Part shown: one piece after another, positions 1 to 9,001 of the stretch | Numbering within the stretch: the stretch's first letter is position 1 | How the letters are laid out: each line of letters starts with the position of its first letter | From: SMWC01 sp045561055 | GTDB taxonomy: Bacteria > Pseudomonadota > Gammaproteobacteria > Steroidobacterales > Rariloculaceae | Direction: 5' to 3' | Assembly: GCA_045561055.1 (NCBI GenBank) | Contig: JBJKYL010000017.1 | Location: forward strand, 124,001 to 188,000 | Length of the DNA stretch: 64,000 nucleotides | Program-made: the position numbers and the translations under genes | The notes under the pieces: model-generated | The model's database searches: none | Seen by the model: the letters and a program-made list of their open reading frames with translations, nothing else | What the model was told of the DNA's origin: nothing

Positions 1-1
1 C

Positions 2-1510
2 GAAGGATCCGGAATGATAGGCGTTCCGGGAACCGCAGACCGACTGTTCGGCGCGTTGCGAGAGGAGGGGATTAGCGTCACGTTGATTTCGCAGGGGAGC
101 TCAGAGCACTCTATTTGTTTTGCAGTGCGGCAGGAATTGTCTGACGAGGTTAAGAGCGTCGTTGAGAAGGCATTTGCAGTTGAGTTGTCGCAGGGGCAGG
201 TGCAGAACATTGAAGTAACAAAGGGATGCGCCGTACTTGCGGTTGTAGGTGACGGTATGGCCGGCTTGCCAGGTGTGGCTGGACGTTTTTTCCGAACGCT
301 AGGTAGCGCCGGCATTAACGTCCGTGCGATCGCTCAGGGTGCATCGGAACGTAACATTTCTGCGGTTATCGATTCGCAGGGTATGACGCGCGCGTTGCGT
401 GCAGTGCACGGTAGTTTTTATCTGTCTGCGAAGACGGTATCTATAGGCCTAATCGGACCGGGTTCCGTCGGTGGTGTTCTTCTTGACCAGATGGCCGGAG
501 AAGTCGATCGATTACGGCGAAGCTTTAATCTGGATCTCCGCGTTCGCGCGGTTACGAGCTCGAACCGCATGTTTTTAGCTGATCGGGGTGCAGATCTCGG
601 TGATTGGCGCACTGCCTTCAAGTCAGGCGAGAAGGCTGATCTAGATCGTTTTGTCGCCCACGTGCAGGCTGATCATCTGCCACATAGCGTTCTCATTGAT
701 TGTACGGCTGAGGAAAGCATCGCTAGTTGTTACAACAACTGGCTCGAGCGTGGGATACATGTGATTACCCCAAATAAACGCGCTCATAGTGGGCCGCTCG
801 ATTACTATACCGATCTTCGCGGTATTAGCCGTGGCGCTAATACGCATTTCCTTTATGAAGCGACCGTTGGCGCTGGGCTTCCAGTGATTCAAACTCTACA
901 AGATCTCGTTGATACTGGGGACGAGATTACGAGTATTAGCGGAATCTTTTCCGGTACGTTAGCGTATCTGTTCAACGTATTTGATGGTACGCGGTCGTTC
1001 TCTGAGATTGTGCGTGATGCTAAGGCGCGTGGATATACGGAGCCGGATCCACGTGATGATTTGTCTGGTATGGACGTGGCACGAAAGGCTGTAATCCTTG
1101 CGCGTGAAGCGGGTCTAGAGCTTGAGCTTGCAGATATCGAGGTGGAAAGTCTGGTCCCGGAAACGCTTGTAAATGACTCAGTTGACGAGTTTCTCGGGCA
1201 GCTAGTAAATTTCGATCAGCCGATGGCTGAGCGATATGAACGCGCCAAGCAAAACGATGAAGTATTGCGCTACGTTGCTAACGTGGATCTCCTTGAAGGC
1301 ACGGCTAACGTACGGCTTGCGAATTATCCGCTCGATCACGCATTCTCAAACATAAGTCTAACCGATAACATCGTACAGTTCGTGACCCGGCGATATTGTG
1401 AGAATCCGCTAATAATTCGAGGTCCGGGGGCAGGTCCAGATGTTACCGCTGCTGGTATATTTGCGGACCTGTTGCGTCTTTGCAGTATGCTGAGCGCGAA
1501 CCAAGACTAA
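2..1510 (+). CDS. thrA: Bifunctional aspartokinase/homoserine dehydrogenase, C-terminal part (5' end outside window)
   Basis: Catalyses the first step (aspartate phosphorylation) and the third step (aspartate semialdehyde to homoserine) of threonine/methionine synthesis in the cytoplasm. The visible part starts in the regulatory region: the frame is open from base 2 and reads EGSGMIGVPGTADRLFGAL, an ACT domain, followed by a second ACT domain near GDGMAGLPGVAGRF. The homoserine dehydrogenase part begins with the NAD(P)-binding loop IGLIGPGSVGGVLL and contains the catalytic-region signature GYTEPDPRDDLSGMDVARK. The aspartokinase catalytic domain is missing only because the window begins inside the gene; the ATG at 14 is internal. 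thrC follows after 23 bases, but no thrB (homoserine kinase) lies between them as in the usual thrABC operon. The ACT pair implies feedback control by threonine, which is family knowledge. Confidence 0.93.
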   Translation, partial: EGSGMIGVPGTADRLFGALREEGISVTLISQGSSEHSICFAVRQELSDEVKSVVEKAFAVELSQGQVQNIEVTKGCAVLAVVGDGMAGLPGVAGRFFRTLGSAGINVRAIAQGASERNISAVIDSQGMTRALRAVHGSFYLSAKTVSIGLIGPGSVGGVLLDQMAGEVDRLRRSFNLDLRVRAVTSSNRMFLADRGADLGDWRTAFKSGEKADLDRFVAHVQADHLPHSVLIDCTAEESIASCYNNWLERGIHVITPNKRAHSGPLDYYTDLRGISRGANTHFLYEATVGAGLPVIQTLQDLVDTGDEITSISGIFSGTLAYLFNVFDGTRSFSEIVRDAKARGYTEPDPRDDLSGMDVARKAVILAREAGLELELADIEVESLVPETLVNDSVDEFLGQLVNFDQPMAERYERAKQNDEVLRYVANVDLLEGTANVRLANYPLDHAFSNISLTDNIVQFVTRRYCENPLIIRGPGAGPDVTAAGIFADLLRLCSMLSANQD

Positions 1511-1533
1511 CGAGGCGCTACTGGCGTCAGCTT

Positions 1534-2847
1534 ATGCGTTATTTAAGTACACATGGTGGTCACGAGACAGACCTGATTGGCGCAATGCTGCAGGGACTTG
1601 CGCCCGACGGTAATCTTTACGTTCCCGAGGAGCTACCGCGCTTCGATCCTGACAAGATTAAGGGAGAAACAGCAGCTCAGATTGGAACCGAATTACTCGC
1701 GCCATTTTTCGCCGGTTCTCCGCTTGCAGTTGAGCTCGACGAAATCTGTCACGACGCTCTTAATTTTCCAGTGCCACTAGAAGCACTTTCGGTAGAGCGG
1801 GGGGTGTTAGCTGTGCTCGAGCTTTTTCATGGTCCGACGGTAGCATTCAAAGATGTCGGTGCGCGATTTCTTGCTGCTGCCGTAGAACGCGCATTGCCAG
1901 AATTAGACTCCATAGATAAGAGGCCGTTGACCATACTTGTCGCGACGTCAGGAGATACCGGCGGGGCTGTCGCCGCCGCTTTTGAAAAGCGCCAGGGTAT
2001 GCGGGTGGGTGTACTGTTTCCGAGGGATCAAGTATCTCCGCGTCAACAGCACCAGCTGACCTGTTGGGGTGACAATGTCCGCTCTTTTGAGATCGACGGA
2101 ACCTTTGACGACTGCCAGGCCATGGTAAAAGCTGTGTTCACGGATCCGGTAGTTGGAGAGCGGCACCGGATGAGTGCTGCCAATAGTATAAATATAGGTC
2201 GATTATTGCCTCAGGTCGTTTACCATGCCGCGGCGAGTCTCTGGCACCAGCGTGCCCGTGGCGCTCCCGCTAGTTTTATTGTGCCGGCAGGTAATCTTGG
2301 TAACGCTCTAGCCTGTATTTGGGCTCGTGCGATGGGTATGCCAATCAACTCGATTGTTTTGGCGACCAACGCGAATCGGACTATCCCTGATTTTCTAGCT
2401 ACTGGAGATTGGCAGCCGCGGCCAAGTATTCATACCCTTGCGTCTGCTATGGACGTTGGTGACCCGAGTAATATGGAGCGGTTACGTTATCTGATCCCAG
2501 ATTTTGGTGATTTGCGCCGTGAGGTAGAAGCTTACCCGGTAGAAGATGCTGCGATTCGAGAGCAGATAGTCAAGGATTTCAATCGGTTCGAGCGTTTTTG
2601 GTGTCCGCATACGGCGACTGCATTATGGGTTTATGACCATCTTCCCTTAGCACGGCGAGAAGGTGACTCGTGGATAGTCGTTGCCACAGCGCATCCTGCT
2701 AAGTTCGACAATATCGTTGAGGAAGTTGTTGGTAGATCTGTACCGGTGCCGCCGGAACTTGCAGCGTTGCTTGAGTTGCCGACGCATTGTGAACCGATGC
2801 CCGCAGAGGTTGGTGCGCTTATTAGCGCCATTGATAATTGGTTATAG
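1534..2847 (+). CDS. thrC: Threonine synthase
   Basis: PLP-dependent enzyme converting O-phosphohomoserine to threonine. It is 437 aa when begun at the ATG at 1534, which gives the standard N-terminus MRYLSTHGGHETDLIGAML; the frame is open upstream to 1480 inside thrA, but that extension is not homologous-looking. The PLP lysine is in HGPTVAFKD (about residue 106), the cofactor phosphate loop is TSGDTGGAVAAAF, and the length matches the E. coli-type family. It lies directly behind thrA and is probably co-transcribed. Its substrate requires homoserine kinase, which must be encoded outside this window. Confidence 0.95.
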   Translation: MRYLSTHGGHETDLIGAMLQGLAPDGNLYVPEELPRFDPDKIKGETAAQIGTELLAPFFAGSPLAVELDEICHDALNFPVPLEALSVERGVLAVLELFHGPTVAFKDVGARFLAAAVERALPELDSIDKRPLTILVATSGDTGGAVAAAFEKRQGMRVGVLFPRDQVSPRQQHQLTCWGDNVRSFEIDGTFDDCQAMVKAVFTDPVVGERHRMSAANSINIGRLLPQVVYHAAASLWHQRARGAPASFIVPAGNLGNALACIWARAMGMPINSIVLATNANRTIPDFLATGDWQPRPSIHTLASAMDVGDPSNMERLRYLIPDFGDLRREVEAYPVEDAAIREQIVKDFNRFERFWCPHTATALWVYDHLPLARREGDSWIVVATAHPAKFDNIVEEVVGRSVPVPPELAALLELPTHCEPMPAEVGALISAIDNWL

Positions 2848-2881
2848 CTTATAAAACAATATAATAGGATAAATAGTTAAT

Positions 2882-3511
2882 TTGATTTATAATTTTTATG
2901 AAGTCCTTCTAACCGGCCTTTTCTTTGTAATTCTTTTTCTACTGGTAATGGTTTTGCGGTGGCGGATTGCGGCGAGGTCGAACGATCCTTTACGCGTAGT
3001 AAGCGTGAAACGGATGGAGGATATTCTGTTGCCCGATCGGATGGGTGGCGAGATTCATTTACAACATATTTTACTGACGGCTAAGGGCCTGGTGGTTGTA
3101 GATGTTAAGACCGTCAGCGGCACGGTGTTTGGTGGTGACCTTCTGGATGAATGGACTGTTATTCGAGGCTTATCTCGATCACAACGTCGTCAGTCAGCTG
3201 AGCCACCTGCCGGTATAGTTGGTGCGCAGCGGTTTACATTCCCTAATCCGCAGCATGCACTCAATGACCGCGTGGCAGCTCTTAAATCCATTGTCAGGGA
3301 CATTCCTGTAAAAGGACATGTCCTATTTTTGGGCGATGTCGAGTTTAGTAAAGATCGTCCTACGAATGTGATTTTGTCGGATGAGTTAGAGGATCTCTAT
3401 CGTAAGCCACATATAACTGAACTAGGGCGTCTTATGGAAGCCTTTCAGCCTCATTGGGAGAAGGTGGAAGAGACTAGAGAGCGAGCACCTAAGGTTGTTG
3501 CGCAATTTTGA
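2882..3511 (+). CDS. Membrane-anchored NERD-domain protein
   Basis: 209 aa. A hydrophobic helix (about residues 8-25) is followed by a basic segment and then a NERD (nuclease-related) domain: the pattern GGEIHLQHILLTAKGLVVVD, then VKTVSGTVFGG and a Trp about 10 residues later fit the family core G-E...D-x-K...G-x-W. NERD domains are predicted nuclease-like folds of unclear substrate. The only start giving the full membrane helix is the TTG at 2882, with AGGA about 12 bases upstream. The 3' end overlaps the 3' end of the convergent tatD by 23 bases. The function in DNA or RNA processing is not demonstrated. Confidence 0.72.
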   Translation: MIYNFYEVLLTGLFFVILFLLVMVLRWRIAARSNDPLRVVSVKRMEDILLPDRMGGEIHLQHILLTAKGLVVVDVKTVSGTVFGGDLLDEWTVIRGLSRSQRRQSAEPPAGIVGAQRFTFPNPQHALNDRVAALKSIVRDIPVKGHVLFLGDVEFSKDRPTNVILSDELEDLYRKPHITELGRLMEAFQPHWEKVEETRERAPKVVAQF

Positions 3512-4331
3512 ATAGGCGTTCGGTATTTTCGCGAGTAGCTTTCGCGATTTGTTCGACCGGCTCATCCCGGGTCCGTGCGATACGCTGCAGAATATGAGGT
3601 AAATGACTCGGTTCGTTGCGTCGTGTACGGGGTTTTTCGCGGAGATCCCGCGGTAGGAGATAGGGAGCATCCGTTTCAATAAGGAGCCGGTCTAGAGGTA
3701 CTTCGGGTACTGCGGCGAGTAGTTCAGCGCCCCGGCGTTCATCGCAGATCCAGCCTGTAATACCAATGTAAAGATCGAGATCGAGTAGTGACTTTAGATC
3801 CTCGAGATCACCGGTGAAACAGTGTGCGACGCCACCGACTAGTTGATCTCGCACCGGTCCTAATATCTTAATAAACCTTTCAAGAGCTTCGCGTTGGTGA
3901 AGGAAAACTGGTAGATCCAACTCGATCGCAAGATCTAGGTGAGCTGCAAACACGGACTCTTGTACGTCACGTGGGGAGAAGTCACGAAAAAAGTCGAGTC
4001 CGCATTCACCGACTGCCACTACTTCGGGGTTTTGTAGCAACGTGCGTAATGCCTCACTGCTATGTTGATCAAAATTTTTGGCATAGTGAGGATGAATACC
4101 TGCAGTTGAAAAAAATTTTCCTGGTTGATTTTGTGCGAGCTCGAGAGCATGGGCGCTATGTGTCACGGTCGTTCCGGTAATAATAAATCGCGAGACGCCG
4201 GCTAATTCAGCTCGAGCGATCACCTCATCGCGATCGATATCGAAACTATCATGCGTGAGGTTCAGACCGATGTCAGTTAGTAGCTCCAAGATACGGATTG
4301 TGCCAGTCGTTAACTGTCTTTTGCTAGACAT
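3489..4331 (-). CDS. tatD: TatD-family metal-dependent DNase
   Basis: 280 aa, near the usual 260 aa. TatD enzymes are cytosolic TIM-barrel 3'-5' exonucleases or deoxyribonucleases using two metal ions. Visible motifs: TDIGLNLTHDSF at the start of the barrel (TatD rather than YcfH style), STAGIHPHYA, VAVGECGLDFFRDF, PVFLHQREA, GGVAHCFTGD and LIETDAPYLLPRDL, which carry the expected His, Glu and Asp metal ligands. The first 17 residues before the barrel are unusual and no later in-frame ATG precedes the first motif. It is convergent with the NERD gene. Confidence 0.92.
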   Translation of the reverse strand: MSSKRQLTTGTIRILELLTDIGLNLTHDSFDIDRDEVIARAELAGVSRFIITGTTVTHSAHALELAQNQPGKFFSTAGIHPHYAKNFDQHSSEALRTLLQNPEVVAVGECGLDFFRDFSPRDVQESVFAAHLDLAIELDLPVFLHQREALERFIKILGPVRDQLVGGVAHCFTGDLEDLKSLLDLDLYIGITGWICDERRGAELLAAVPEVPLDRLLIETDAPYLLPRDLREKPRTRRNEPSHLPHILQRIARTRDEPVEQIAKATRENTERLFKIAQQP

Positions 4332-4413
4332 ATGTTTCGAGTGGCACTCGAAAATTCGCTAGACTGTTCTATTAGTTCGCCTAAGTGGCTGCGAATTATA
4401 AGAAAGGCTGCAC

Positions 4414-5502
4414 GTGGAGAATCCGATGCTGGAGTTTAGAGAAAGGTGGTTATTCATTTTGGTTGTGACGGTTGTAGTTTGGCCGTTGGTATTATTGGCG
4501 CAGAATAGAAACGCGCCCATGGCTCGGTGGTGGGAGCCTGTAACCAACCTTTCGAATCCGTGGATTGGCGAGATACTGCCTCTTCCTGAAGGCCGGACTT
4601 GGGGTTCCACTGCTGGGGTTGATATTGATCCAACAAACGGGACTGTTTGGATCATTGATCGATGTGGTACCAATGCCTGTGTTGGTTCGGATCTGGATCC
4701 TATTCTCCAATATGACGCAAGTGGCAACTTTCTGAAGAGTTTTGGTAGCAGGATGTTTGCCTTTCCTCATGGCATACACGTTGATTTAGATGGGAACGTT
4801 TGGGTAACTGACCCGCTGCCAACAGATGGTAGAGGGGCAGGAGGGAACGTTGGTCAACAGGTAACAAAGTTTAGTTCGAACGGCGAAGTGCTCATGCAAT
4901 TGGGCACGAAAATGGTAACGGGTAGAGGGACGAATACCTTCAGTTCTCCATCGGATGTTGTTGTTGGAAGAAACGGAGATATCTTTGTTGCTGACGGGCA
5001 TGCTACAGGCACAAATGAGCGTATCGTGAAATTCGATCGTAACGGAATTTATATTAAGGAGTGGGGCGTACCTGGTTTTGGGCCTTGTGGGAGTAATCAG
5101 TTTTCAAGCCTTCATGCACTGGAACTTGACTCCCAGGGCAGACTCTTTGTGGGTGATCGGGATAACAATCGGATTCAGCTTTTCGACCAGGATGGGAACT
5201 TTCTGGAATGTTGGTTCCAGTTCGGTCGCCCAAGTGGGATCCATATCGATGTCACTGATACTATCTACGTCGCTGATTCAGAATCGAGGACTGATGACCC
5301 CGACTATGGCGGTCCACCGAGCCCGTTCGAGCGTGGGATAAGGGTTGGAAGCGCGAAGGATGGTTCCGTGAGTTTTTTTATTCCGGACCCAGACCCTAGG
5401 GGTGGTAGCAGTGCGGCAGAAGGGGTGGCCGCAACTGACGACGGGATTATCTTCGGTGCGGAAGTGGGCCCTCGTCAGGTAATACGTTACGAACGACAAT
5501 AG
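4414..5502 (+). CDS. Exported NHL-repeat beta-propeller protein
   Basis: 362 aa. An N-terminal hydrophobic helix (about residues 12-29, LFILVVTVVVWPLVLLAQ) looks like an uncleaved anchor or signal peptide. The rest is a six-bladed NHL-type propeller with repeats of the form hydrophobic-P-x-G-h-x-hD-x-x-GNVWV-D, for example FPHGIHVDLDGNVWVTDP and DSQGRLFVGDRDNNRIQLFD. Related domains occur in peptidyl-alpha-hydroxyglycine lyases and SMP-30-like enzymes, so the substrate is open. The GTG at 4414 follows AGAAAGG; the ATG at 4426 is an alternative. It heads a run of secreted proteins and is divergent from tatD. Confidence 0.75.
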   Translation: MENPMLEFRERWLFILVVTVVVWPLVLLAQNRNAPMARWWEPVTNLSNPWIGEILPLPEGRTWGSTAGVDIDPTNGTVWIIDRCGTNACVGSDLDPILQYDASGNFLKSFGSRMFAFPHGIHVDLDGNVWVTDPLPTDGRGAGGNVGQQVTKFSSNGEVLMQLGTKMVTGRGTNTFSSPSDVVVGRNGDIFVADGHATGTNERIVKFDRNGIYIKEWGVPGFGPCGSNQFSSLHALELDSQGRLFVGDRDNNRIQLFDQDGNFLECWFQFGRPSGIHIDVTDTIYVADSESRTDDPDYGGPPSPFERGIRVGSAKDGSVSFFIPDPDPRGGSSAAEGVAATDDGIIFGAEVGPRQVIRYERQ

Positions 5503-5563
5503 CTAGGGTAGGCGATGGATATAATCTGGCCAGAATAAACTCTGGCTTGAAATCTGAATTGGA

Positions 5564-5571
5564 GGGGGGGG
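5564..5571 (+). repeat. G8 homopolymer inside a Shine-Dalgarno region
   Basis: The ribosome-binding region of the following broken gene is GGA followed by eight G residues and then the ATG at 5572. Length change in such a tract would alter the spacing between ribosome site and start. Whether it varies in the population cannot be seen from one sequence. Confidence 0.5.
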
Positions 5572-5793
5572 ATGTTAATACCGCGAGTTTTTGTATCCAT
5601 CCTGGTTTTATATGGTGCGCTTCCTCCTATGGCAGTGGCTCAGCATAGTATGCCAGCAGGAATGCCGATGAGTGTTTTGTTACCAGTGAGCCGATTGGTA
5701 ATGGTGGTGATTTAGATGGATTGGCAGGGTTGAATGTATTACAGTCTGTGTGCCACTACAAACATAATACTGAATTTTTTTATAAAAATAATT
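5572..5793 (+). pseudogene. Decayed gene for an exported protein (signal peptide plus frameshifted FVTS...GLAGL motif)
   Basis: A start at 5572 with a very strong ribosome site encodes a signal peptide (MLIPRVFVSILVLYGALPPM, then AVAQ) and stops at 5713-5715 after 47 codons. Reading in the -1 frame from about 5670 gives CFVTSEPIGNGGDLDGLAGL, which resembles the FVTS-x-G-x-G-x-DLGGLAGAD-x-HC motif I know from many secreted bacterial proteins. One lost base near MPMS would join the two parts. After this motif the sequence decays further and no long frame continues. I therefore call it a remnant rather than a small functional gene; the 47-codon peptide could still be made. Confidence 0.45.
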
Positions 5794-5809
5794 TTAGGAG
5801 TTTAGTGCT

Positions 5810-6732
5810 GTGCGTATAGAAAGTCTAAGAAGATCTTCAGTAGCTATTGTCACGTGCATGTTTTTGCCGGCATTTGCTTTTGCTCAGGGGGCTGCTGATA
5901 CAGAGAGTTGGCCGGAGACCAAACAACGCATGATTGAGCGTGGTCAACAGTACGATACGGCATGGGCTTTTTATCAGTCATTGGAGTCGATGGCGGAAGA
6001 CACGACGTTGGAGCCCCAAGAGGTCCCCGACTGGACCGGCCTCTGGGGACGCAGAGGTGGGCCCACGGGTTTAGATACTGACACCGTCAGCAACCGTGAC
6101 TACGGCTGTGCTGAAAGGCGAGTATTTGGCGATGTATGAGGAGCAAGTTGCGAATGCGAACGCGGGTCTTATTTGGGATCCTCACTCTAGCTGTGGTCAG
6201 GCCCGCGGTTACCCGGGGATGCTCAAAAACGGACGCCCGCATGAGTTTGCTGTGACACCACATCAGACGTGGCATCTAGGTCAGGCTCGAAACGAGGTGC
6301 GTCGTATCTATACTGACGGCCGTGGTCATACGCCTGCAGACTGGGCCTACCCCACCGAGCATGGTGACTCGATTGGTTTCTGGGATGGCGATAGGCTTAT
6401 TACACATACGATGCATACCAATGGTGGTTGGATTGGGAGAGTGGACGCCGTATTTTAGTGAGGCCTTGGAAAGTATCGAGATATGGAGAAAGGTTGGCGA
6501 GGAAACCATCCAGGCTGATGTCTGGCTCTATGACGAAGAGGCATTAGCGGAACCATGGTACACCCGGCAGATCTATACAAAAATGCATCAGGAGGAGGGT
6601 TCGCCGCTTCGGTTGGAATACTGGTGGAACTGTTGGAGTCCTAACAATATGGTTACGGAAACTGAGGACGGCGGCACGACATTTACTGATTTCGACTTCA
6701 CAGATATGGACGATGTGGTAACAGAGGATTGA
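5810..6732 (+). pseudogene. Frameshifted paralogue of the exported WEGD-type protein at 7236
   Basis: The reading frame starts at the GTG at 5810 behind TTAGGAG and encodes the same signal peptide as the intact gene 1.4 kb downstream. It breaks twice. The first shift is at about 6060-6110, in a stretch that is 26 bases shorter than in the intact copy. The second is a one-base insertion at about 6443, where GTGGACGCCG replaces GTGATGCCG of the intact copy and produces a TAG at 6456. The flanks (5815-6050 and 6219-6719) are nearly identical to the intact copy, so this is a recent duplication or a gene-conversion tract with one dead partner. Assembly error could also cause the single-base shift. 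Confidence 0.8.
6219..6719 (+). repeat. Near-identical direct repeat, copy 1 (partner 7671-8170)
   Basis: By eye, this 501-base stretch differs from 7671-8170 only by a few substitutions at its left end and one inserted base at about 6443. The copies are in direct orientation, 1.45 kb apart, with a DUF6152 gene between them, so recombination between them could delete that gene. Confidence 0.85.
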
Positions 6733-6734
6733 TT

Positions 6735-7136
6735 ATGAAATTTTCGCAGGCTAAAAAATTATTTGCTTTGCTTGGCGTATGGGCTCTTTCAGTTGGTTTT
6801 TCTGTTTCGGCGGTTGCTCATCACTCGGGTGAAATGTTCGAAAGGGAAAAAACTGTCACGTTGACGGGAGTTGTTAAAGAATTCCGCTATATCAATCCGC
6901 ACTCCTGGTTGCTTGTGGATATTGAGAATGATGATGGGACAACGACGACTTGGGGTTTTGAGGCCGAAGGGCCACAGGATCTAATGGAAGGTGGTGTCCG
7001 AAAGAGCGATTTCCCGCCGGGTGCAAGGATAACGATAACCGGTCGTCCGATGCGCGATGGTCGACCAGCAGCAGCTTGGTCAACTGCCGTTAAGGAAGAT
7101 GGCACAGTGCTTAACTGGAGAGAACCCGGTCGGTAG
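6735..7136 (+). CDS. DUF6152-family exported protein
   Basis: 133 aa from the ATG at 6735 (a TTG lies two codons upstream). The signal peptide ends at about residue 29 (SVSAVAHHSG). The mature part starts with the diagnostic HHS and follows the family pattern: TVTLTGVVKEFRYINPHSWL, then a W-x-F-E-x-x-G-P segment, FPPGARITITGRPMRDG and a final DGTVL. DUF6152 is a small predicted beta-barrel periplasmic protein of unknown function. It sits between a dead and a live copy of a WEGD-type gene, the same partnership seen at 44.5-47.7 kb and as fusions at 36456 and 46633. Confidence 0.82.
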   Translation: MKFSQAKKLFALLGVWALSVGFSVSAVAHHSGEMFEREKTVTLTGVVKEFRYINPHSWLLVDIENDDGTTTTWGFEAEGPQDLMEGGVRKSDFPPGARITITGRPMRDGRPAAAWSTAVKEDGTVLNWREPGR

Positions 7137-7235
7137 TCATGTCCGTTCTATCAGGACTGATAGGGGGTCACTTTCAAGCCTTCTTGAGCAGTCAATATTG
7201 GAACACAAACGGCCGGCCTTAAGGAGTTAAGTTGC

Positions 7236-8183
7236 TTGAGTATAGAAAGTCTAAGAAGATCTTCAGTAGCTATTGTCACGTGCATGTTTTTGCCGGCATC
7301 TGCTTTTTCTCAGGGGGCTGCTGATACAGAGAGTTGGCCGGAGACGAAACAACGCATGATTGAGCGTGGTCAACAGTACGATACGGCATGGGCTTTTTAT
7401 CAGTCATTGGAGTCGATGGCGGAAGATACGACGTTGGAGCCTGAAGAGGTCCCCGACTGGACCGGGCTTTGGGGGCGTGTGGGACGGGGATACGACACTG
7501 ACCGTGATTACAGTTGCGAGCACACCGAGCATGGCTGTGGTCCCGCTTCGACTACGGCCGTGCTGAAAGGCGAGTATGCCGAGATGTTCGAAGAGGAGGT
7601 TAGGAAATCAGATGCGGGGCTCATTTGGGATCCCCATGCTGGCTGTGGTCAGCCCCGCGGTTATCCGGGGATGCTCAAAAACGGACGCCCGCACGAGTTT
7701 GCTGTGACACCGCATCAGACGTGGCATCTAGGTCAGGCTCGAAACGAGGTGCGTCGTATCTATACTGACGGCCGTGGTCATACGCCTGCAGACTGGGCCT
7801 ACCCCACCGAGCATGGTGACTCGATTGGTTTCTGGGATGGCGATAGGCTTATTACACATACGATGCATACCAATGGTGGTTGGATTGGGAGAGTGATGCC
7901 GTATTTTAGTGAGGCCTTGGAAAGTATCGAGATATGGAGAAAGGTTGGCGAGGAAACCATCCAGGCTGATGTCTGGCTCTATGACGAAGAGGCATTAGCG
8001 GAACCATGGTACACCCGGCAGATCTATACAAAAATGCATCAGGAGGAGGGTTCGCCGCTTCGGTTGGAATACTGGTGGAACTGTTGGAGTCCTAACAATA
8101 TGGTTACGGAAACTGAGGACGGCGGCACGACATTTACTGATTTCGACTTCACAGATATGGACGATGTGGTGGCAGAGCAGTAA
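7236..8183 (+). CDS. Exported protein of the WEGD-motif family (divergent member), function unknown
   Basis: 315 aa, begun at the TTG at 7236 behind AAGGAG (spacing 9). Signal peptide to about residue 26 (FLPASAFSQG). Family landmarks: VPDWTGLWGR near residue 73, CGQPRGYPGML, then RRIYTDGRGHTP, and GDSIGFWDGDRLITHTMHT, corresponding to the RTIYMDGR and G-x-WEGDTLVIDTT blocks of the proteins at 36456, 44499, 45831 and 46633. The usual Glu-Gly-Asp is Asp-Gly-Asp here. The acidic C-terminus is unusual. The activity is unknown; the protein is predicted to be periplasmic. A frameshifted duplicate lies at 5810. Confidence 0.7.
   Translation: MSIESLRRSSVAIVTCMFLPASAFSQGAADTESWPETKQRMIERGQQYDTAWAFYQSLESMAEDTTLEPEEVPDWTGLWGRVGRGYDTDRDYSCEHTEHGCGPASTTAVLKGEYAEMFEEEVRKSDAGLIWDPHAGCGQPRGYPGMLKNGRPHEFAVTPHQTWHLGQARNEVRRIYTDGRGHTPADWAYPTEHGDSIGFWDGDRLITHTMHTNGGWIGRVMPYFSEALESIEIWRKVGEETIQADVWLYDEEALAEPWYTRQIYTKMHQEEGSPLRLEYWWNCWSPNNMVTETEDGGTTFTDFDFTDMDDVVAEQ
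7671..8170 (+). repeat. Near-identical direct repeat, copy 2 (partner 6219-6719)
   Basis: This is the intact partner of the repeat at 6219-6719. It covers the 3' half of the functional gene. Confidence 0.85.
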
Positions 8184-8330
8184 CCGTATAGACAGTTACC
8201 CGTAGCCTTAGTTTAGTCTCGAAGGATCAGTTCTACCCGGCGGTACCAGAGCCTTCCATTTGGGTTAGAGGTTGAAAGCAGTAACAAGGATGAAGAAGGC
8301 TAGACCTGGCTGATCTCCCTTTATATCTGC

Positions 8331-8783
8331 TCAGTGGCCATCTGGGTGCTCTACCTCAATGCTTTGTTCGCTAACGCTTAGGTGCTCGGGTGCATCACTT
8401 CCTTGTGGTGCATAGAAGCTAGTGACGTCACCATTCGGTAGAAACAAATGGGTCACACGCAGCATGGTGGCGTCGCCCCGTCCCGGGTTGCCTCGTAGGC
8501 TGATTTCATCGCCCGCTTTAACTATCTGACCGTTTACACCAAAGCGGCGCATCATGTTGATCGCGGGGAGCTCTGCTACCCACTCTTTGATGGTGCCGGC
8601 TTGGTCGGCCATTGAGTAGACAAGTCGGCCGTGAGGATTCGCAGCGTTATACGATACAACGGTGGCGTTTGTATGAACGACGATTTCGTCCAGTGCGAAG
8701 TAGAAATAGGGGTTGTGATGTGCGAATACGGGGAGTCTTGTTACCAACGCTATTAGTGCGAATAATAAGAGAATCTCTCTCAT
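8331..8783 (-). CDS. DUF6152-like exported protein
   Basis: 150 aa. Signal peptide MREILLLFALIALVTRLPVF, then AHHNPYFYF at the mature N-terminus, followed by VVHTNATVVSYNAANPHGRL and an EWVAELP segment that match the DUF6152 plan (HH, a T-x-V-V-x-h-x-h-x-NPH core, W-x-x-E). The end, GDEISLRGNPGRGDATMLRV, is the family G-x-x-I-x-h-x-G-x-P strand. It is transcribed toward the paralogue pair at 5.8-8.2 kb and divergently from the cytochrome-propeller gene. Function unknown. Confidence 0.7.
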   Translation of the reverse strand: MREILLLFALIALVTRLPVFAHHNPYFYFALDEIVVHTNATVVSYNAANPHGRLVYSMADQAGTIKEWVAELPAINMMRRFGVNGQIVKAGDEISLRGNPGRGDATMLRVTHLFLPNGDVTSFYAPQGSDAPEHLSVSEQSIEVEHPDGH

Positions 8784-9001
8784 TTGACGGCCAAATCATT
8801 ATAAGTTGGATAGATGGTAATGCGCTCCAAGTCTTGAGTCTAGCTCTAAATTAAAGCGTTTTTTCCCCATAACGGGTAGGATTTATCAATAATAGGCGCT
8901 TAGAATATTAACTAACGGGATTGGAATGGCTAAGATTGTATTTGCGAATGCTAAATAATATGAATTCAAATATTGATGAGACAGACTTCAACGGATTAGT
9001 A

